DNA from: Polyangia bacterium
GTDB lineage: Bacteria; Myxococcota_A; Polyangia; Nannocystales; Nannocystaceae
Reading direction: 5' to 3'
Length of the DNA stretch: 64,000 nucleotides
Assembly (NCBI GenBank): GCA_030430565.1
Contig: JAUIKS010000016.1
Span: 62,001 to 126,000, forward strand
Shown here: piece by piece, positions 24,148 to 32,651 of the stretch
Layout: every line of letters begins with the position of its first letter
How positions within the stretch are numbered: the stretch's first letter is position 1
Program-made: the position numbers and the translations under genes
The notes under the pieces: model-generated
The model's input: only the letters and a program-made list of their open reading frames with translations
What the model was told of the DNA's origin: nothing
The model's database searches: none

Positions 24148-25028
24148 TAATGTTCGGCTCGAGTGATGTCGAAGCGGACCTCGCCGAACAGGTCCCAGCC
24201 GCACTCCTCGACGTCCATCCCGACGTAGGTCGCCGTCGAGCGCACGACGCGAGCGGCGTAGGGCGAGCCCTCGAGGTGTCGCGTGGTGCCGTCGGCGACC
24301 GTCCAGCTGGTGCGCTCGTTCGCGAACGCGACACCCTGACGCTGCGAGCAGGCGTCCGCGCAGCCGATCTCGGTCTGCGCGTAGCTCAGGGCCTCCGCCT
24401 GTCCGGACGCGCCCTCGTCGAGGCCCGAGGCCGCGTACGCGAGCAGCGCCCCGTCGTCGCGCCGAGTGAGGCTGAAGGTTGTGCGCACGGACCAGAACAG
24501 ACCGTCCGGATCCCCCTCGGTCACCTCGCGGTAGGTGAGCGTGACGGGGTCGTACTCACACAGGGGAAAGCGCTGGCTGGGCTCCGCGACCGTCAGCCGA
24601 ACCACGCGATCGTCGACGCCCTCGTGGACGCAGGCGAAGGTGATCTCGAGCGTCTCGTCACCCTCGATCTTCAGGACGGCGCAGTCGACCGCGATGTCGA
24701 TGTCGATGTCCTCGTAGACCGGCTCCGCGGACCACGGCCACCCTTCGACCGCGACGGCGAGCGGGCTCGCTTGCGGATCGCTCGCCGGGCAGCTCTCGTC
24801 CGCGGCCGGCGTGATCGCGTCGGCGCTCGGGTCGACGCAGCGCGATGGCCCGTGGGGCTCGGGTCCGTCGCCGCTGTCGTAGGGCTCCTCTTCGTAGTAC
24901 TCGCCGTCGCTGTCGGTGGCGAAGGTGTCGGTGGCGTGCTCGCCATCCGTGTCGCCGTCATCGAGCGCACAGGCGCTGAGGGTCAGGAGCGTAGTCGCGG
25001 CGAGGGAACAAATGTACGTACGATTCAT
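24147..25028 (-). CDS. Lipoprotein of unknown function
   Basis: A 293-residue exported protein that I do not recognise. Signal peptide with lipobox LTLSAC (Cys20), an Asp/Glu/Tyr-rich acidic linker (about 22-60), then a beta-rich domain with six or more Cys (SRCVDPSAD, SCPAS, AVDCAVLKI, FACVHEG, PLCEYD, GCADACSQRQG, ECGWDLFGEV) that may form disulphides. An acidic stretch YEDIDIDIAVDC is notable. Its promoter region carries the 30-bp element that also precedes the FG-GAP gene at 30615, and it is divergent from the ECF sigma/kinase operon, so it is a candidate target of that sigma factor. Confidence 0.75.
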   Translation of the reverse strand: MNRTYICSLAATTLLTLSACALDDGDTDGEHATDTFATDSDGEYYEEEPYDSGDGPEPHGPSRCVDPSADAITPAADESCPASDPQASPLAVAVEGWPWSAEPVYEDIDIDIAVDCAVLKIEGDETLEITFACVHEGVDDRVVRLTVAEPSQRFPLCEYDPVTLTYREVTEGDPDGLFWSVRTTFSLTRRDDGALLAYAASGLDEGASGQAEALSYAQTEIGCADACSQRQGVAFANERTSWTVADGTTRHLEGSPYAARVVRSTATYVGMDVEECGWDLFGEVRFDITRAEH

Positions 25029-25062
25029 GGCGGCCTCTCTCGCCCCCGCGGTGGGGGCCGAG

Positions 25063-25089
25063 GGGGTAGTCAGGCCCGCGGAGAATCAA
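25063..25089 (-). promoter_or_regulatory. Promoter-like element TTGATT-N15-TACCCC before the lipoprotein gene
   Basis: Core of a 30-bp stretch (25064-25093) that is identical at 29 of 30 positions to 30544-30573 on the plus strand. It ends 34 bases before the lipoprotein start. The two copies flank the ECF sigma/kinase operon and point away from it. Confidence 0.65.
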
Positions 25090-25185
25090 TTGCAGAAAGT
25101 TCGAGACCGCCGGTGATCGCCGCTGGGCGCCGCGTAGCCCGGTTATTGGGGGCGCGCGGATTCGACCGTGGCGGGTCTGCTCGCG

Positions 25186-25214
25186 TTGTTCGAGCGGGGC
25201 GAGGGCGGTAGATT
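25186..25214 (+). promoter_or_regulatory. Possible sigma-70-type promoter of the ECF sigma/kinase operon
   Basis: TTGTTC, 17 bases, TAGATT. The -10 ends six bases before the GTG start, so transcription would begin at or next to the start codon (leaderless). Confidence 0.4.
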
Positions 25215-25220
25215 GCGCGG

Positions 25221-25844
25221 GTGAGCGCGAGCGACCGCGACCTCCTCAGGGCCTGGCGAGCCGGCGATCGACGGGCCGGCGGTGAGCTGATCTCGCGCTA
25301 CTTCACCTCGCTCTACCGCTTCTTCGCCAGCAAGGTCGCGAGCGCGAGCGAGGTCGAAGACCTGGTCCAGCGGACATTCACCGGCGCGGTCGAGGGGCTC
25401 GATCGATTCCAGGGGCAGGCGAGCGTGCGGACGTGGCTGTTCGCGATCGCTCGCAACATCTTGAAGCAGTGGTACGAGCGGCGGGTGAAGTCACGCGCCC
25501 GCGAGTCGCCGGCGCCGGCGCGCTCGGTCGCGGACCTCGGCGCCGGGCCGAGCACCGTGCTCCGGCTGCGTCACGAGCAGCGGCTGCTGGTCGCCGCGCT
25601 CCAGCGCCTGCCCCTCGAGCAACAGATGCTGCTCGAGCTGACCTACTGGGAGCGGCTCAAGGCCCGCGAGCTCGCGGAGGTCTTCGAAGTGCCCGAGGGG
25701 ACCATCCGCACGCGGCTGCGCAAGGCCAAGCTCGAGCTGCGGGGGACCCTCGACGCGCTCACGCGCGACGCCGCCGCGATCGAGACGACGATGAAGGGTC
25801 TCGAGACCTGGGCGGGCGAGCTGCGCGCGGCCTGGAGAGGCTGA
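25221..25844 (+). CDS. ECF-type RNA polymerase sigma factor, kinase-linked
   Basis: A 207-residue ECF factor with region 2 (EDLVQRTFTGAVEGLDRF, TWLFAIARNILKQWYERR), a linker, region 4 (LPLEQQMLLELTYWERL; helix-turn-helix ELAEVFEVPEGTIRTRLRKAKLEL), and a short C-terminal helix. It is close in sequence and length to the factor at 15305-15919. There is no anti-sigma gene; the next gene, 16 bases downstream, is a large Ser/Thr kinase, so activity may be controlled by phosphorylation. Candidate targets are the two genes that flank the operon, which share a near-identical promoter-like element. GTG start sits six bases after a TAGATT box. Confidence 0.93.
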   Translation: MSASDRDLLRAWRAGDRRAGGELISRYFTSLYRFFASKVASASEVEDLVQRTFTGAVEGLDRFQGQASVRTWLFAIARNILKQWYERRVKSRARESPAPARSVADLGAGPSTVLRLRHEQRLLVAALQRLPLEQQMLLELTYWERLKARELAEVFEVPEGTIRTRLRKAKLELRGTLDALTRDAAAIETTMKGLETWAGELRAAWRG

Positions 25845-25860
25845 GCCGCGCGAGGGGTGG

Positions 25861-28800
25861 ATGGAGGAGTCGCCGCTCGACGCCGGGGAGCCTACGCCTA
25901 CGCCGAGCGATGACGCGTCGGCGGTGACGTCGGCGGTGACGTTTCCGGCGCACGTCTTTGACGAGGAGCTGCAGGAAGGTTGCGAGGACGCGCGCGCGGA
26001 CGCGCTCGGGCGCGCGCCCTCGATCCACGGCTACGCCCAGCGCCTCGCCGAGCTGCGACTGCGTCATCGGCTGCTCGGCGAGGTCGCGGAGCCGATCCGC
26101 GTCGATCGCTTCGCGCTCGAGCGCGAGCTGGGATCCGGCGGCATGGGCACCGTCTGGCTCGCGCGCGACGAGCAGCTGGCCCGCTCGGTCGCGCTGAAGT
26201 TCGTCGCGCGCGACCTCGACGTGGACGATCGCTGGATGTTCCGCGAGGCGCAGGGGCTCGCCCGCCTCTCGCACCCCAACGTGGTCCCGATCTTCGATGT
26301 CGGCTTCGACGAGGGGCGCGTGTGGCTGGCGATGGAGTACATCCCGGGGCGGACGCTGCGGTCGTGGCGACGCGAGCGACGACCCGGGCGCGCGGCGCTC
26401 CTGAGCGCGTGGATCGCCGCGGGTCACGGGCTCGCGGCGGTTCACCGCGCCGGCCTGATCCACCGCGACGTCAAGCCCGACAACATCCTGATCGGCGAGG
26501 ACGGGCGCGTCCGGCTCGTCGACTTCGGCCTCGTGCGCGCGGTCGACCGCGCCGGGCACCCCGCCGGCGACGGCGACGAGGGCGAGCACGACCTGCTGAC
26601 CGCCGAACTCTCGCGCGTGATGACGGTCGCGGGCGATGATGATGACCCGCGGACCCGCGCGTCGCTCCCGGCGCTCATCGGCACGCCGGCCTACATCGCG
26701 CCGGAGCTGCTGCGCGGCGAGCAGCCCGACGCGCGCGCCGATCAATACAGCTTCTGTGTCTCGCTGTACGAGGAGCTCTGCGGCCAGCTCCCCTTCGCCG
26801 GTCAGTCGCTCGCGGCGCGGCGTCGCGCCGCGCTCCGCGGTGAGCTGCGGTCGCCGCCTGCAGACGTCGAGCTCCCGCGGTGGTTGTTCTCGACGCTCGC
26901 GCGCGGGCTCGCGGGCAGGCCCGAAGACCGCTTCCCGAGCATGGAGGCGCTGCTCGAGGCGCTCGCGAACGACCCCGTCGCGCGCCGCCGTCGTCGCCTC
27001 CGCCAGCTCGCCGTCTTCGCGGTGATCGCCGCGGTCTTCACGGCGCTGGCGCTGATCGGCGTCAGGGTGCAGGAGCGCAGGTCCGAGGCGCGGCGTCAGG
27101 CCCGGGCGTACGAGCGCCTCGCGGCCCTCGACGCGCGCCTCGACGCCCTGGGCCGTGACGGCGAGCTGCAGCTGACGCGTCAGCTCCTGCGGGTCTTCGT
27201 CGACGAGCCCGAGCAGCGCGACACGGAGGCGGTCGCCCTCGGCTGGCTGCACCAAGCGGCGCGCGAGCGAGGGGCGGGGGAGTCGGAGGCGGTCGTCGAC
27301 GCGCTCGCGGCGGCGTACAGCAGCGCCCTCGCGAAGTCCCACGGCGACGCGGCGCTGCGCGAGCTGGCGCTCCACGCTCACCGCGGGCGACGATGGGAGC
27401 AGCTCGCGCGGGTCCTCGCGCTCGCCGAGCAGCGCCGCGAGGGCGCGGAACTCTACACGGACGAGTCGCAGCTATCCGTCGCCCGCTTCGACTCACATCT
27501 CGATCGGCGCGACGTCGCGGCCGCGATCGCGATGGGCGCGGAGCCGCTGCGGCGCAGCGAGCGGGCGGCGTTGGCTCCGCTGCTCGATCAGCTGTCCCAC
27601 GCGACAGATACTGGGCGTAGCGACTCTCGCGCCGTGCTGTTCGGATCGGGTGACTCTCGGCTCGTGTTCGGCTCGCGCGATGGCGTCGAGCTCGTCCGCA
27701 GGGACACATCGCTGACGCGTGTAGCGATGTATCCACAGCCGCGAGCCCGTCGCGGCTACCTCGCGGACGCGGGCGCGGGCTTCGTCGTGGGCACCGTGGG
27801 GGACTCGGTGCGGCTGCTCGAGCTCGGCGACACCGGTCCAAAGGAGCTGCTGCGCTGGCCCGACGCCGTGCCGCTCGCGGCGACGACCGCAGATCTCGAC
27901 GGCGACGGCGTCCGCGAGCTCTACGTCGGCACGGGGCCCTACACGCGTCACCTCGTCGAGCTTCGGCAGGGCCCGGACGGCGCGTGGCAGACGCGGACGC
28001 CGGCCCCCGTGGTCGACTCCCGGCTCTCTGACATCACGGGCCTCCTCGCCGGTGATCTCGACGGCGACGGACGCGAGGAGCTCGTGGTCGCGCTCGGTCC
28101 TTGGAGGGCGTACGAGCTCATGATCCTGCGTCACTCCCCCGCGTCCGAGCAGCTCGAGCTGGTCAGCCGACATCGCGTCGGAAACGTGGCGAGCGCGACC
28201 CTCGCTCGTCGGCGCGGGCGCCCGCCCGCGATCGCGGCGCATGTCGTGCCGTGGGAGCTCGACGCCGGGGGCTTGCCCTTTGACCAGGACGTGACCGAGA
28301 GGGCGGGGGTTCACGTGTTCTCGTGGGTCGACGGTCGACTCGAGCGGCGCGCCCTCTCGCCCGCGCGCTACGAGCTCGACGAGCGCGTCGGCGTCACGCG
28401 GCTGTTCGCCGGCGATCTCGACGGCGACGGCGACGACGAATTGATCTACGGGTATCAGCGCCGCGTCGTGGGCGAGCCTCCGGTCAGACACACCGTCATC
28501 CTCAGCGGCGCGGCCCCCCAGTCCCCGCCGCTGGTCCTCGGGGGCGCGTGGCCGCGCGGCGTCGCGGCGCTCGACGGCGACGGCGATGACGAGCTGGTCC
28601 TCGCGCTCGAGCGCCCGCGCGGCGTGTGGGTCGTCGGCGCCGGCGCGTCGAGCTTGCCGCGGGCGTCGCTCGCGGGCGCGTCGACGCTCGAGGCCGCGGA
28701 CCAGCAGGACATCCCCGCGGCGCTCGCCCGGCGGTGGCGCAGGGCGCACGAGCTGCGGGCGATCGGGACCGACGAGCAGGCGGCCGACGCGTTCATCGAG

Positions 28801-30480
28801 GTCGCGGCGCTCGCCGATGATGATGACGTGCGCGCGCGCGCGCTGCGGGAGGCGGCCGCGATCCACGAGGAGCGGCGCGATGACGAGCAGGCCGCGCGGA
28901 TCTACCGGCGCGCGAGCGAGCACGGCGCGGACCGGATCGCGGCGGTGCAGGCGGCCACGAGGAGCGCGCTGCGCCGCGGCGACTTCGCGGGGGCGCGCGA
29001 CCTCCTCGACGCCGCGCTCGCGCGGGACGGTGTCACCGGTGGCGCGCGCGCGGAGCTCGTCCGGGCGCGCGACGAGGCGTCGCGGCGCGCGGACGGCGAG
29101 CTCGCCCACGAGATCCTGTTTGACGCGCCGCTCCCATCTACCTGGTCGATCGAGCAGCCGCTCGCGCTGCGTCGCGACGGCGCCGGCGAGCAGCTCCGCG
29201 TGGAGTCGGTGATCCCTGGGGGGCGCGCGCTGACCTGGACGCCGGCGCGGGGGGCCGGCGGGGCGATGTCGGTCGAGGCGGAGCTCGACGTGGAGCGCGT
29301 CGAGTGGGGCGCGTCCCTCCAGCTCGGGCTGTTCTCCGGCGCGTCCGCTGACGTGACGCCGCAGCCCCTCGCGGTGATCCGGGTGAAAGGCGGCGGCGGA
29401 TCGTCCGCCCGGACGCTGCGCTTACAGTGTGAATTTCCCGACCGGAGATCCCTAGGATCGGTGCGCCCCTACGACCCCGCGCGGTCACGGGACGAGCGAC
29501 GAGTCCGCGTGCGCGCCGTGCTCGACGCCGCGACGGGGGAGGTCTCGTGCGCCGTCGTCGTCAACGGTCAGGAACTCGTGTACGCGCGCGAGCTGATCAG
29601 CGGCGAGCTCCCCGAGGCGCGCGGCGATCTACAGCTGCGCGTTCAGTCAGGTGAGCGGATCGGCGACGGCGCGAGTCACCGGCTCTCGGCCGCGATCCGC
29701 CGGGTCGCGGTCGCCGGCGTCTATCTCGGCGACGGCCCGCGCGAGGCTGACGCGACGCGCCGCGTCGCGGCGGCGCTGGTCGAGGGCGATGTCCTCACCG
29801 CGCTCGCCGAGCTCGATCGTCTCGCCGAGCCGACGCCGACGCAGCGGCTGTGGCGAGTGGTCGCGCTCCTCGAGCTCGCGCGCTGGGAGGAGGCCCGCGA
29901 TCGACTCCGTGAGATCATCGAGGCCGTCGGGCTCGAGCCGCTCCGGGCGTCGCTCGTCGCGTTGATGCACATCGATCCCCAGCGGATCGGCCCGCTGGTC
30001 CGCGCCGCCGCTGGCCCCCGGGCGCGCACCCGGCTGCTCGTGGACGCCTGGTCCCCCGCGACCGCGCACGCGCCCGTGGCTGCGGAGGCGCTGCGCGTCC
30101 TCCGGGAGGGTCTTGTCGACATCGAGCGAATCGGCGAGTCGCCGGAGCAGCTCGTGCGCGACCTCTACCTGCGGGCCCGGATGCACGAGGCCGTCGGCGC
30201 GGATGAGCAGGCTTGGGCGGATCGCGAGCGCGCGCTCGCCATCCTCGGCGGGCCCGCGTTCGAACGCGCCGGCGACGAGGAGTGGAGGACGAGGATTCGA
30301 CGCGAGCTCATCTTCACGCTCGCGCACGCCGCCGTGATCGAGGGGGACGACGCGCGCGCGGCGGAGCTCCTGGCGCAGTGCGTCCGCGACGACCCGTACG
30401 CGCGGCTCTGGCTCGAGGACTCCGTCCGGGCGCACCCCGAGTTCTCGCGGCTGCTCGCCTCGGGGCGACTCGAGCTCTGA
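25861..30480 (+). CDS. Giant transmembrane Ser/Thr kinase with VCBS/FG-GAP propeller, TPR and lectin-like domains
   Basis: A 1539-residue protein. The kinase domain (about 83-370) is complete: GSGGMGTVW, Lys113, HRDVKPDN with Asp203, DFG Asp221, GTPAYIAPE. A membrane helix follows at about 383-402. Outside, a helical region (405-600) leads to a propeller with four clear FG-GAP-like calcium motifs (DLDGDGVRELYVG near 677, DLDGDGREELVV near 732, DLDGDGDDELIY near 852, ALDGDGDDELVL near 902), TPR-like helices (960-1085), a beta-sandwich resembling concanavalin/laminin-G domains (about 1090-1295), and more TPR-like helices to the end. It is co-transcribed with the ECF sigma gene (16-base gap) and is the probable sensor for that module. 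ATG start. Confidence 0.9.
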   Translation: MEESPLDAGEPTPTPSDDASAVTSAVTFPAHVFDEELQEGCEDARADALGRAPSIHGYAQRLAELRLRHRLLGEVAEPIRVDRFALERELGSGGMGTVWLARDEQLARSVALKFVARDLDVDDRWMFREAQGLARLSHPNVVPIFDVGFDEGRVWLAMEYIPGRTLRSWRRERRPGRAALLSAWIAAGHGLAAVHRAGLIHRDVKPDNILIGEDGRVRLVDFGLVRAVDRAGHPAGDGDEGEHDLLTAELSRVMTVAGDDDDPRTRASLPALIGTPAYIAPELLRGEQPDARADQYSFCVSLYEELCGQLPFAGQSLAARRRAALRGELRSPPADVELPRWLFSTLARGLAGRPEDRFPSMEALLEALANDPVARRRRRLRQLAVFAVIAAVFTALALIGVRVQERRSEARRQARAYERLAALDARLDALGRDGELQLTRQLLRVFVDEPEQRDTEAVALGWLHQAARERGAGESEAVVDALAAAYSSALAKSHGDAALRELALHAHRGRRWEQLARVLALAEQRREGAELYTDESQLSVARFDSHLDRRDVAAAIAMGAEPLRRSERAALAPLLDQLSHATDTGRSDSRAVLFGSGDSRLVFGSRDGVELVRRDTSLTRVAMYPQPRARRGYLADAGAGFVVGTVGDSVRLLELGDTGPKELLRWPDAVPLAATTADLDGDGVRELYVGTGPYTRHLVELRQGPDGAWQTRTPAPVVDSRLSDITGLLAGDLDGDGREELVVALGPWRAYELMILRHSPASEQLELVSRHRVGNVASATLARRRGRPPAIAAHVVPWELDAGGLPFDQDVTERAGVHVFSWVDGRLERRALSPARYELDERVGVTRLFAGDLDGDGDDELIYGYQRRVVGEPPVRHTVILSGAAPQSPPLVLGGAWPRGVAALDGDGDDELVLALERPRGVWVVGAGASSLPRASLAGASTLEAADQQDIPAALARRWRRAHELRAIGTDEQAADAFIEVAALADDDDVRARALREAAAIHEERRDDEQAARIYRRASEHGADRIAAVQAATRSALRRGDFAGARDLLDAALARDGVTGGARAELVRARDEASRRADGELAHEILFDAPLPSTWSIEQPLALRRDGAGEQLRVESVIPGGRALTWTPARGAGGAMSVEAELDVERVEWGASLQLGLFSGASADVTPQPLAVIRVKGGGGSSARTLRLQCEFPDRRSLGSVRPYDPARSRDERRVRVRAVLDAATGEVSCAVVVNGQELVYARELISGELPEARGDLQLRVQSGERIGDGASHRLSAAIRRVAVAGVYLGDGPREADATRRVAAALVEGDVLTALAELDRLAEPTPTQRLWRVVALLELARWEEARDRLREIIEAVGLEPLRASLVALMHIDPQRIGPLVRAAAGPRARTRLLVDAWSPATAHAPVAAEALRVLREGLVDIERIGESPEQLVRDLYLRARMHEAVGADEQAWADRERALAILGGPAFERAGDEEWRTRIRRELIFTLAHAAVIEGDDARAAELLAQCVRDDPYARLWLEDSVRAHPEFSRLLASGRLEL

Positions 30481-30481
30481 G

Positions 30482-30534
30482 CCGCCCGCGCGGGCGGGCG
30501 CGCCGGCGCGCGCGGAGCCGCGTCGAAGTTTTTT
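30482..30534 (+). terminator. Possible transcription terminator after the kinase gene
   Basis: A 16-base perfect palindrome CCGCCCGCGCGGGCGG starts two bases after the stop codon, followed by a second G+C palindrome and, about 30 bases on, a run of six T. The T run is far from the stem, so this is weak. Confidence 0.3.
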
Positions 30535-30547
30535 CGAGTTTTCGCAA

Positions 30548-30574
30548 TTGATCCTCCGCGGGCCTGACTACCCG
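30548..30574 (+). promoter_or_regulatory. Promoter-like element TTGATC-N15-TACCCG before the FG-GAP gene
   Basis: Core of the 30-bp stretch 30544-30573 that matches 25064-25093 (other strand) at 29 of 30 positions; similarity extends upstream through a TCGA and T-rich segment. It ends 40 bases before the ATG. Confidence 0.65.
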
Positions 30575-30614
30575 TCTCGAGCCGCCCGAGCGGCGTACCG
30601 AAGGGACTTCAGTC

Positions 30615-32048
30615 ATGAACCGCATCACCTCTATCCTGCTCCCCCTCATCACCCTCACCGTCGCCCTCGGCGTCGATCCAGCGACCGCGAGCGCGGGCTA
30701 CGATGTCGACGGCGACGGCAACGACGACCTCCTGATCGGCGCGCGCCGTGCCGACCACACGGCGCACAACGGCGGGCTCGCGGCCTTGAGCCTCGGGAGC
30801 GCGGCGATGGAGGACGGCCCGCTCTACGCTCCGCCGGTCGACGCCGAGGCGCGCGCGGGGACGGCGGTCGCGCTCGGTGACTTCAACTGCGACGGGGTGG
30901 GTGACTACGCCCTCGGCGCGCCGCTGGACGCCGGCGAGGAGGGGCGCGTGTACGTCTACCTCTCGTCGCAGGAGGGGGCGCAGCTCGAGACCTACGGCCG
31001 CGCCGACTTCGCCTGGGACGGCGCGGCCGTGACCGCCGGTGATCACTTCGGTCGCAGCCTCGCGGCCGCCGACTTCGACGCCGACGGCTGCGACGACCTC
31101 GCGATCGGGGCGCCGGGCGCCACCCCGCGCAACGGCACCACAGCGAACGGGGTCGTCCACGTCGCCGCGGGCCGCCCGAACGGTCTGCAGCGCGCGTGGA
31201 GCCTCAGCGCCGGCGGGTCCGCGGCCGACGCGGGCTCGAAGTACGGCTTCGCGCTGACCGTCGGCTACGTCAACGCCGACACATACCCGGATCTGGTGAT
31301 CGGCGCGCCGCGACGGACGAGCGCGGGGACCGAGGTCGGCGCCGCCTACGTGCGACCCTTCAACGTGAACTCGGGCTCCTTCCCGACCTCCGAGAGGCGC
31401 GCGCTCACCCCCTGCGATGAGCAGACCTGCGACGCCACCGACGGTCAGCGCTGGTTCGGCTGGGCGCTGGCGATCGGCGATCTCGACGGCGACGGCGCCC
31501 CCGACGTCGCGGTCGGTCGCCCGGGTGAGGAGGAGCAGGCGTACCAGGGCGAGGTCATCGTCTTCGACGGCTCGACCTGGTTCGCGAGCGCGACGACGAT
31601 CGCGCTCGGGAGCGCCGGCGAGCTCTTCGGCTTCGCGCTCGCGGCCGGCGATCTCGACGCCGACGGAGCCGACGACCTGGTGATCGGCGCGCCCTACACC
31701 TGGCTCCCGTGGAGCTCGATGGAGACCGGCGCCGTCTACCTCGTCACCGACGGTCTGTCCTCCAGCGCGATACTCAGCCCGGAGGACTACGAGACGCCGA
31801 CCGCCAACAAGCAGCGCTTCGGCGCCGCGGTCGCGCTCGGCGACTACTACAGCGCCGGCATCGAGGGTCCCGATCTCGTCGTCGGAGCCAGCCGCGCGAA
31901 GGACGTGCACGGGATCCGCAGCGGCGGCGTGTACGCCTACTACAACGACGGCGCCGGGACGATGCACGCCTTCGACGTGATCACCCTGGATCAGTGGACC
32001 CTCGAGACCGACGAGGGCGCGCTGTTCGGCGCCGCGATCGCGCAGTGA
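30615..32048 (+). CDS. Secreted integrin-alpha-like FG-GAP repeat protein
   Basis: A 477-residue protein with a signal peptide (cleavage likely after TASA near residue 27) and about seven FG-GAP repeats filling the rest, for example DVDGDGNDDLLIGARR, DFNCDGVGDYALGAP, DFDADGCDDLAIGAPG, DLDGDGAPDVAVGRPG and DLDADGADDLVIGAP. The DxDxDG loops bind calcium and the repeats fold as a seven-bladed propeller like the integrin alpha head. No anchor is seen, so it may be released or bound to the surface. It lies directly downstream of the kinase whose outer part also holds FG-GAP units, and its promoter region has the element shared with the lipoprotein gene on the other side of the sigma/kinase operon. 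Confidence 0.9.
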   Translation: MNRITSILLPLITLTVALGVDPATASAGYDVDGDGNDDLLIGARRADHTAHNGGLAALSLGSAAMEDGPLYAPPVDAEARAGTAVALGDFNCDGVGDYALGAPLDAGEEGRVYVYLSSQEGAQLETYGRADFAWDGAAVTAGDHFGRSLAAADFDADGCDDLAIGAPGATPRNGTTANGVVHVAAGRPNGLQRAWSLSAGGSAADAGSKYGFALTVGYVNADTYPDLVIGAPRRTSAGTEVGAAYVRPFNVNSGSFPTSERRALTPCDEQTCDATDGQRWFGWALAIGDLDGDGAPDVAVGRPGEEEQAYQGEVIVFDGSTWFASATTIALGSAGELFGFALAAGDLDADGADDLVIGAPYTWLPWSSMETGAVYLVTDGLSSSAILSPEDYETPTANKQRFGAAVALGDYYSAGIEGPDLVVGASRAKDVHGIRSGGVYAYYNDGAGTMHAFDVITLDQWTLETDEGALFGAAIAQ

Positions 32049-32104
32049 GTCACGCGCCGTGCAGGCGCCACGTCGCGGCGCGAGCTCGGCTCGCGCCGCG
32101 ACGA

Positions 32105-32605
32105 CTATTGTTTCGGCGTCTCGATCGCGACGACGACCTGATCTCGAACCACGACCTGAACCTCGCTGGCGGCGCCGCGGCAGTCTCGCCTGTTTTGCAC
32201 ATAGTGGTTCATCGCGCGCCCGCGCGTGCACTTCAGGTAGGTGTCGTAGCGCTCGTCTCTCGTCCCCCGGGTGTCGGCCGGTGGCCCCCACGCCATGAAC
32301 ACGGTGAACTCGTGGAAGCCGAGCTCGACCTGTCCGGCGATCGCGGCCTCGCGCTCTTCGTCCGGGAGCTCGGTCCACAGCTCCCACAGCCCGTCGGCCT
32401 TGAGCAGCGCCTGGCGATTCGAGTTGTCGAGCTTGAGGTACGCGGCCCGCTCCTCGTCGGTCTTCAGGTTGTAATAGAACTGGCGGTACGGCGCCTCGAG
32501 CCCGTCGGGGCGCGACGCGCAGCCGGGCGCGACGAGCGTCGCGACGATGAGCGTCGCGCTGATGAGGCCGCCGAGCCTTCGCGGTGTCTTCTGCGTCCAA
32601 TTCAT
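32105..32605 (-). CDS. Small lipoprotein at the end of the RND efflux operon
   Basis: A 166-residue lipoprotein (lipobox LVAPGC) of unknown role. After the signal come helices (YRQFYYNLKTDEERAAYLKLD, LWELWTELPDEEREAAI) and then FHEFTVFMAWGPPADTRG. AWGxP motifs occur in small outer-membrane assembly lipoproteins such as the SmpA/OmlA and GWxTD-type groups, where this segment forms the first strand of a compact domain; that resemblance is by eye. Start at the ATG at 32605 because GAGGGA lies six bases before it. It is 46 bases downstream of the outer-membrane channel gene and so the last gene of the efflux operon. Confidence 0.7.
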   Translation of the reverse strand: MNWTQKTPRRLGGLISATLIVATLVAPGCASRPDGLEAPYRQFYYNLKTDEERAAYLKLDNSNRQALLKADGLWELWTELPDEEREAAIAGQVELGFHEFTVFMAWGPPADTRGTRDERYDTYLKCTRGRAMNHYVQNRRDCRGAASEVQVVVRDQVVVAIETPKQ

Positions 32606-32651
32606 CGTGTGTCCCTCGGGCAATGTTTCACCGCGCTGGATCGCGCCGTCG

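Noticed and set aside
25221..25844. Possible anti-sigma gene near either ECF factor
   Set aside because: I looked on both strands around 15305-15919 and 25221-25844 and found only kinases, a lipoprotein and a response regulator; no zinc-binding anti-sigma motif.
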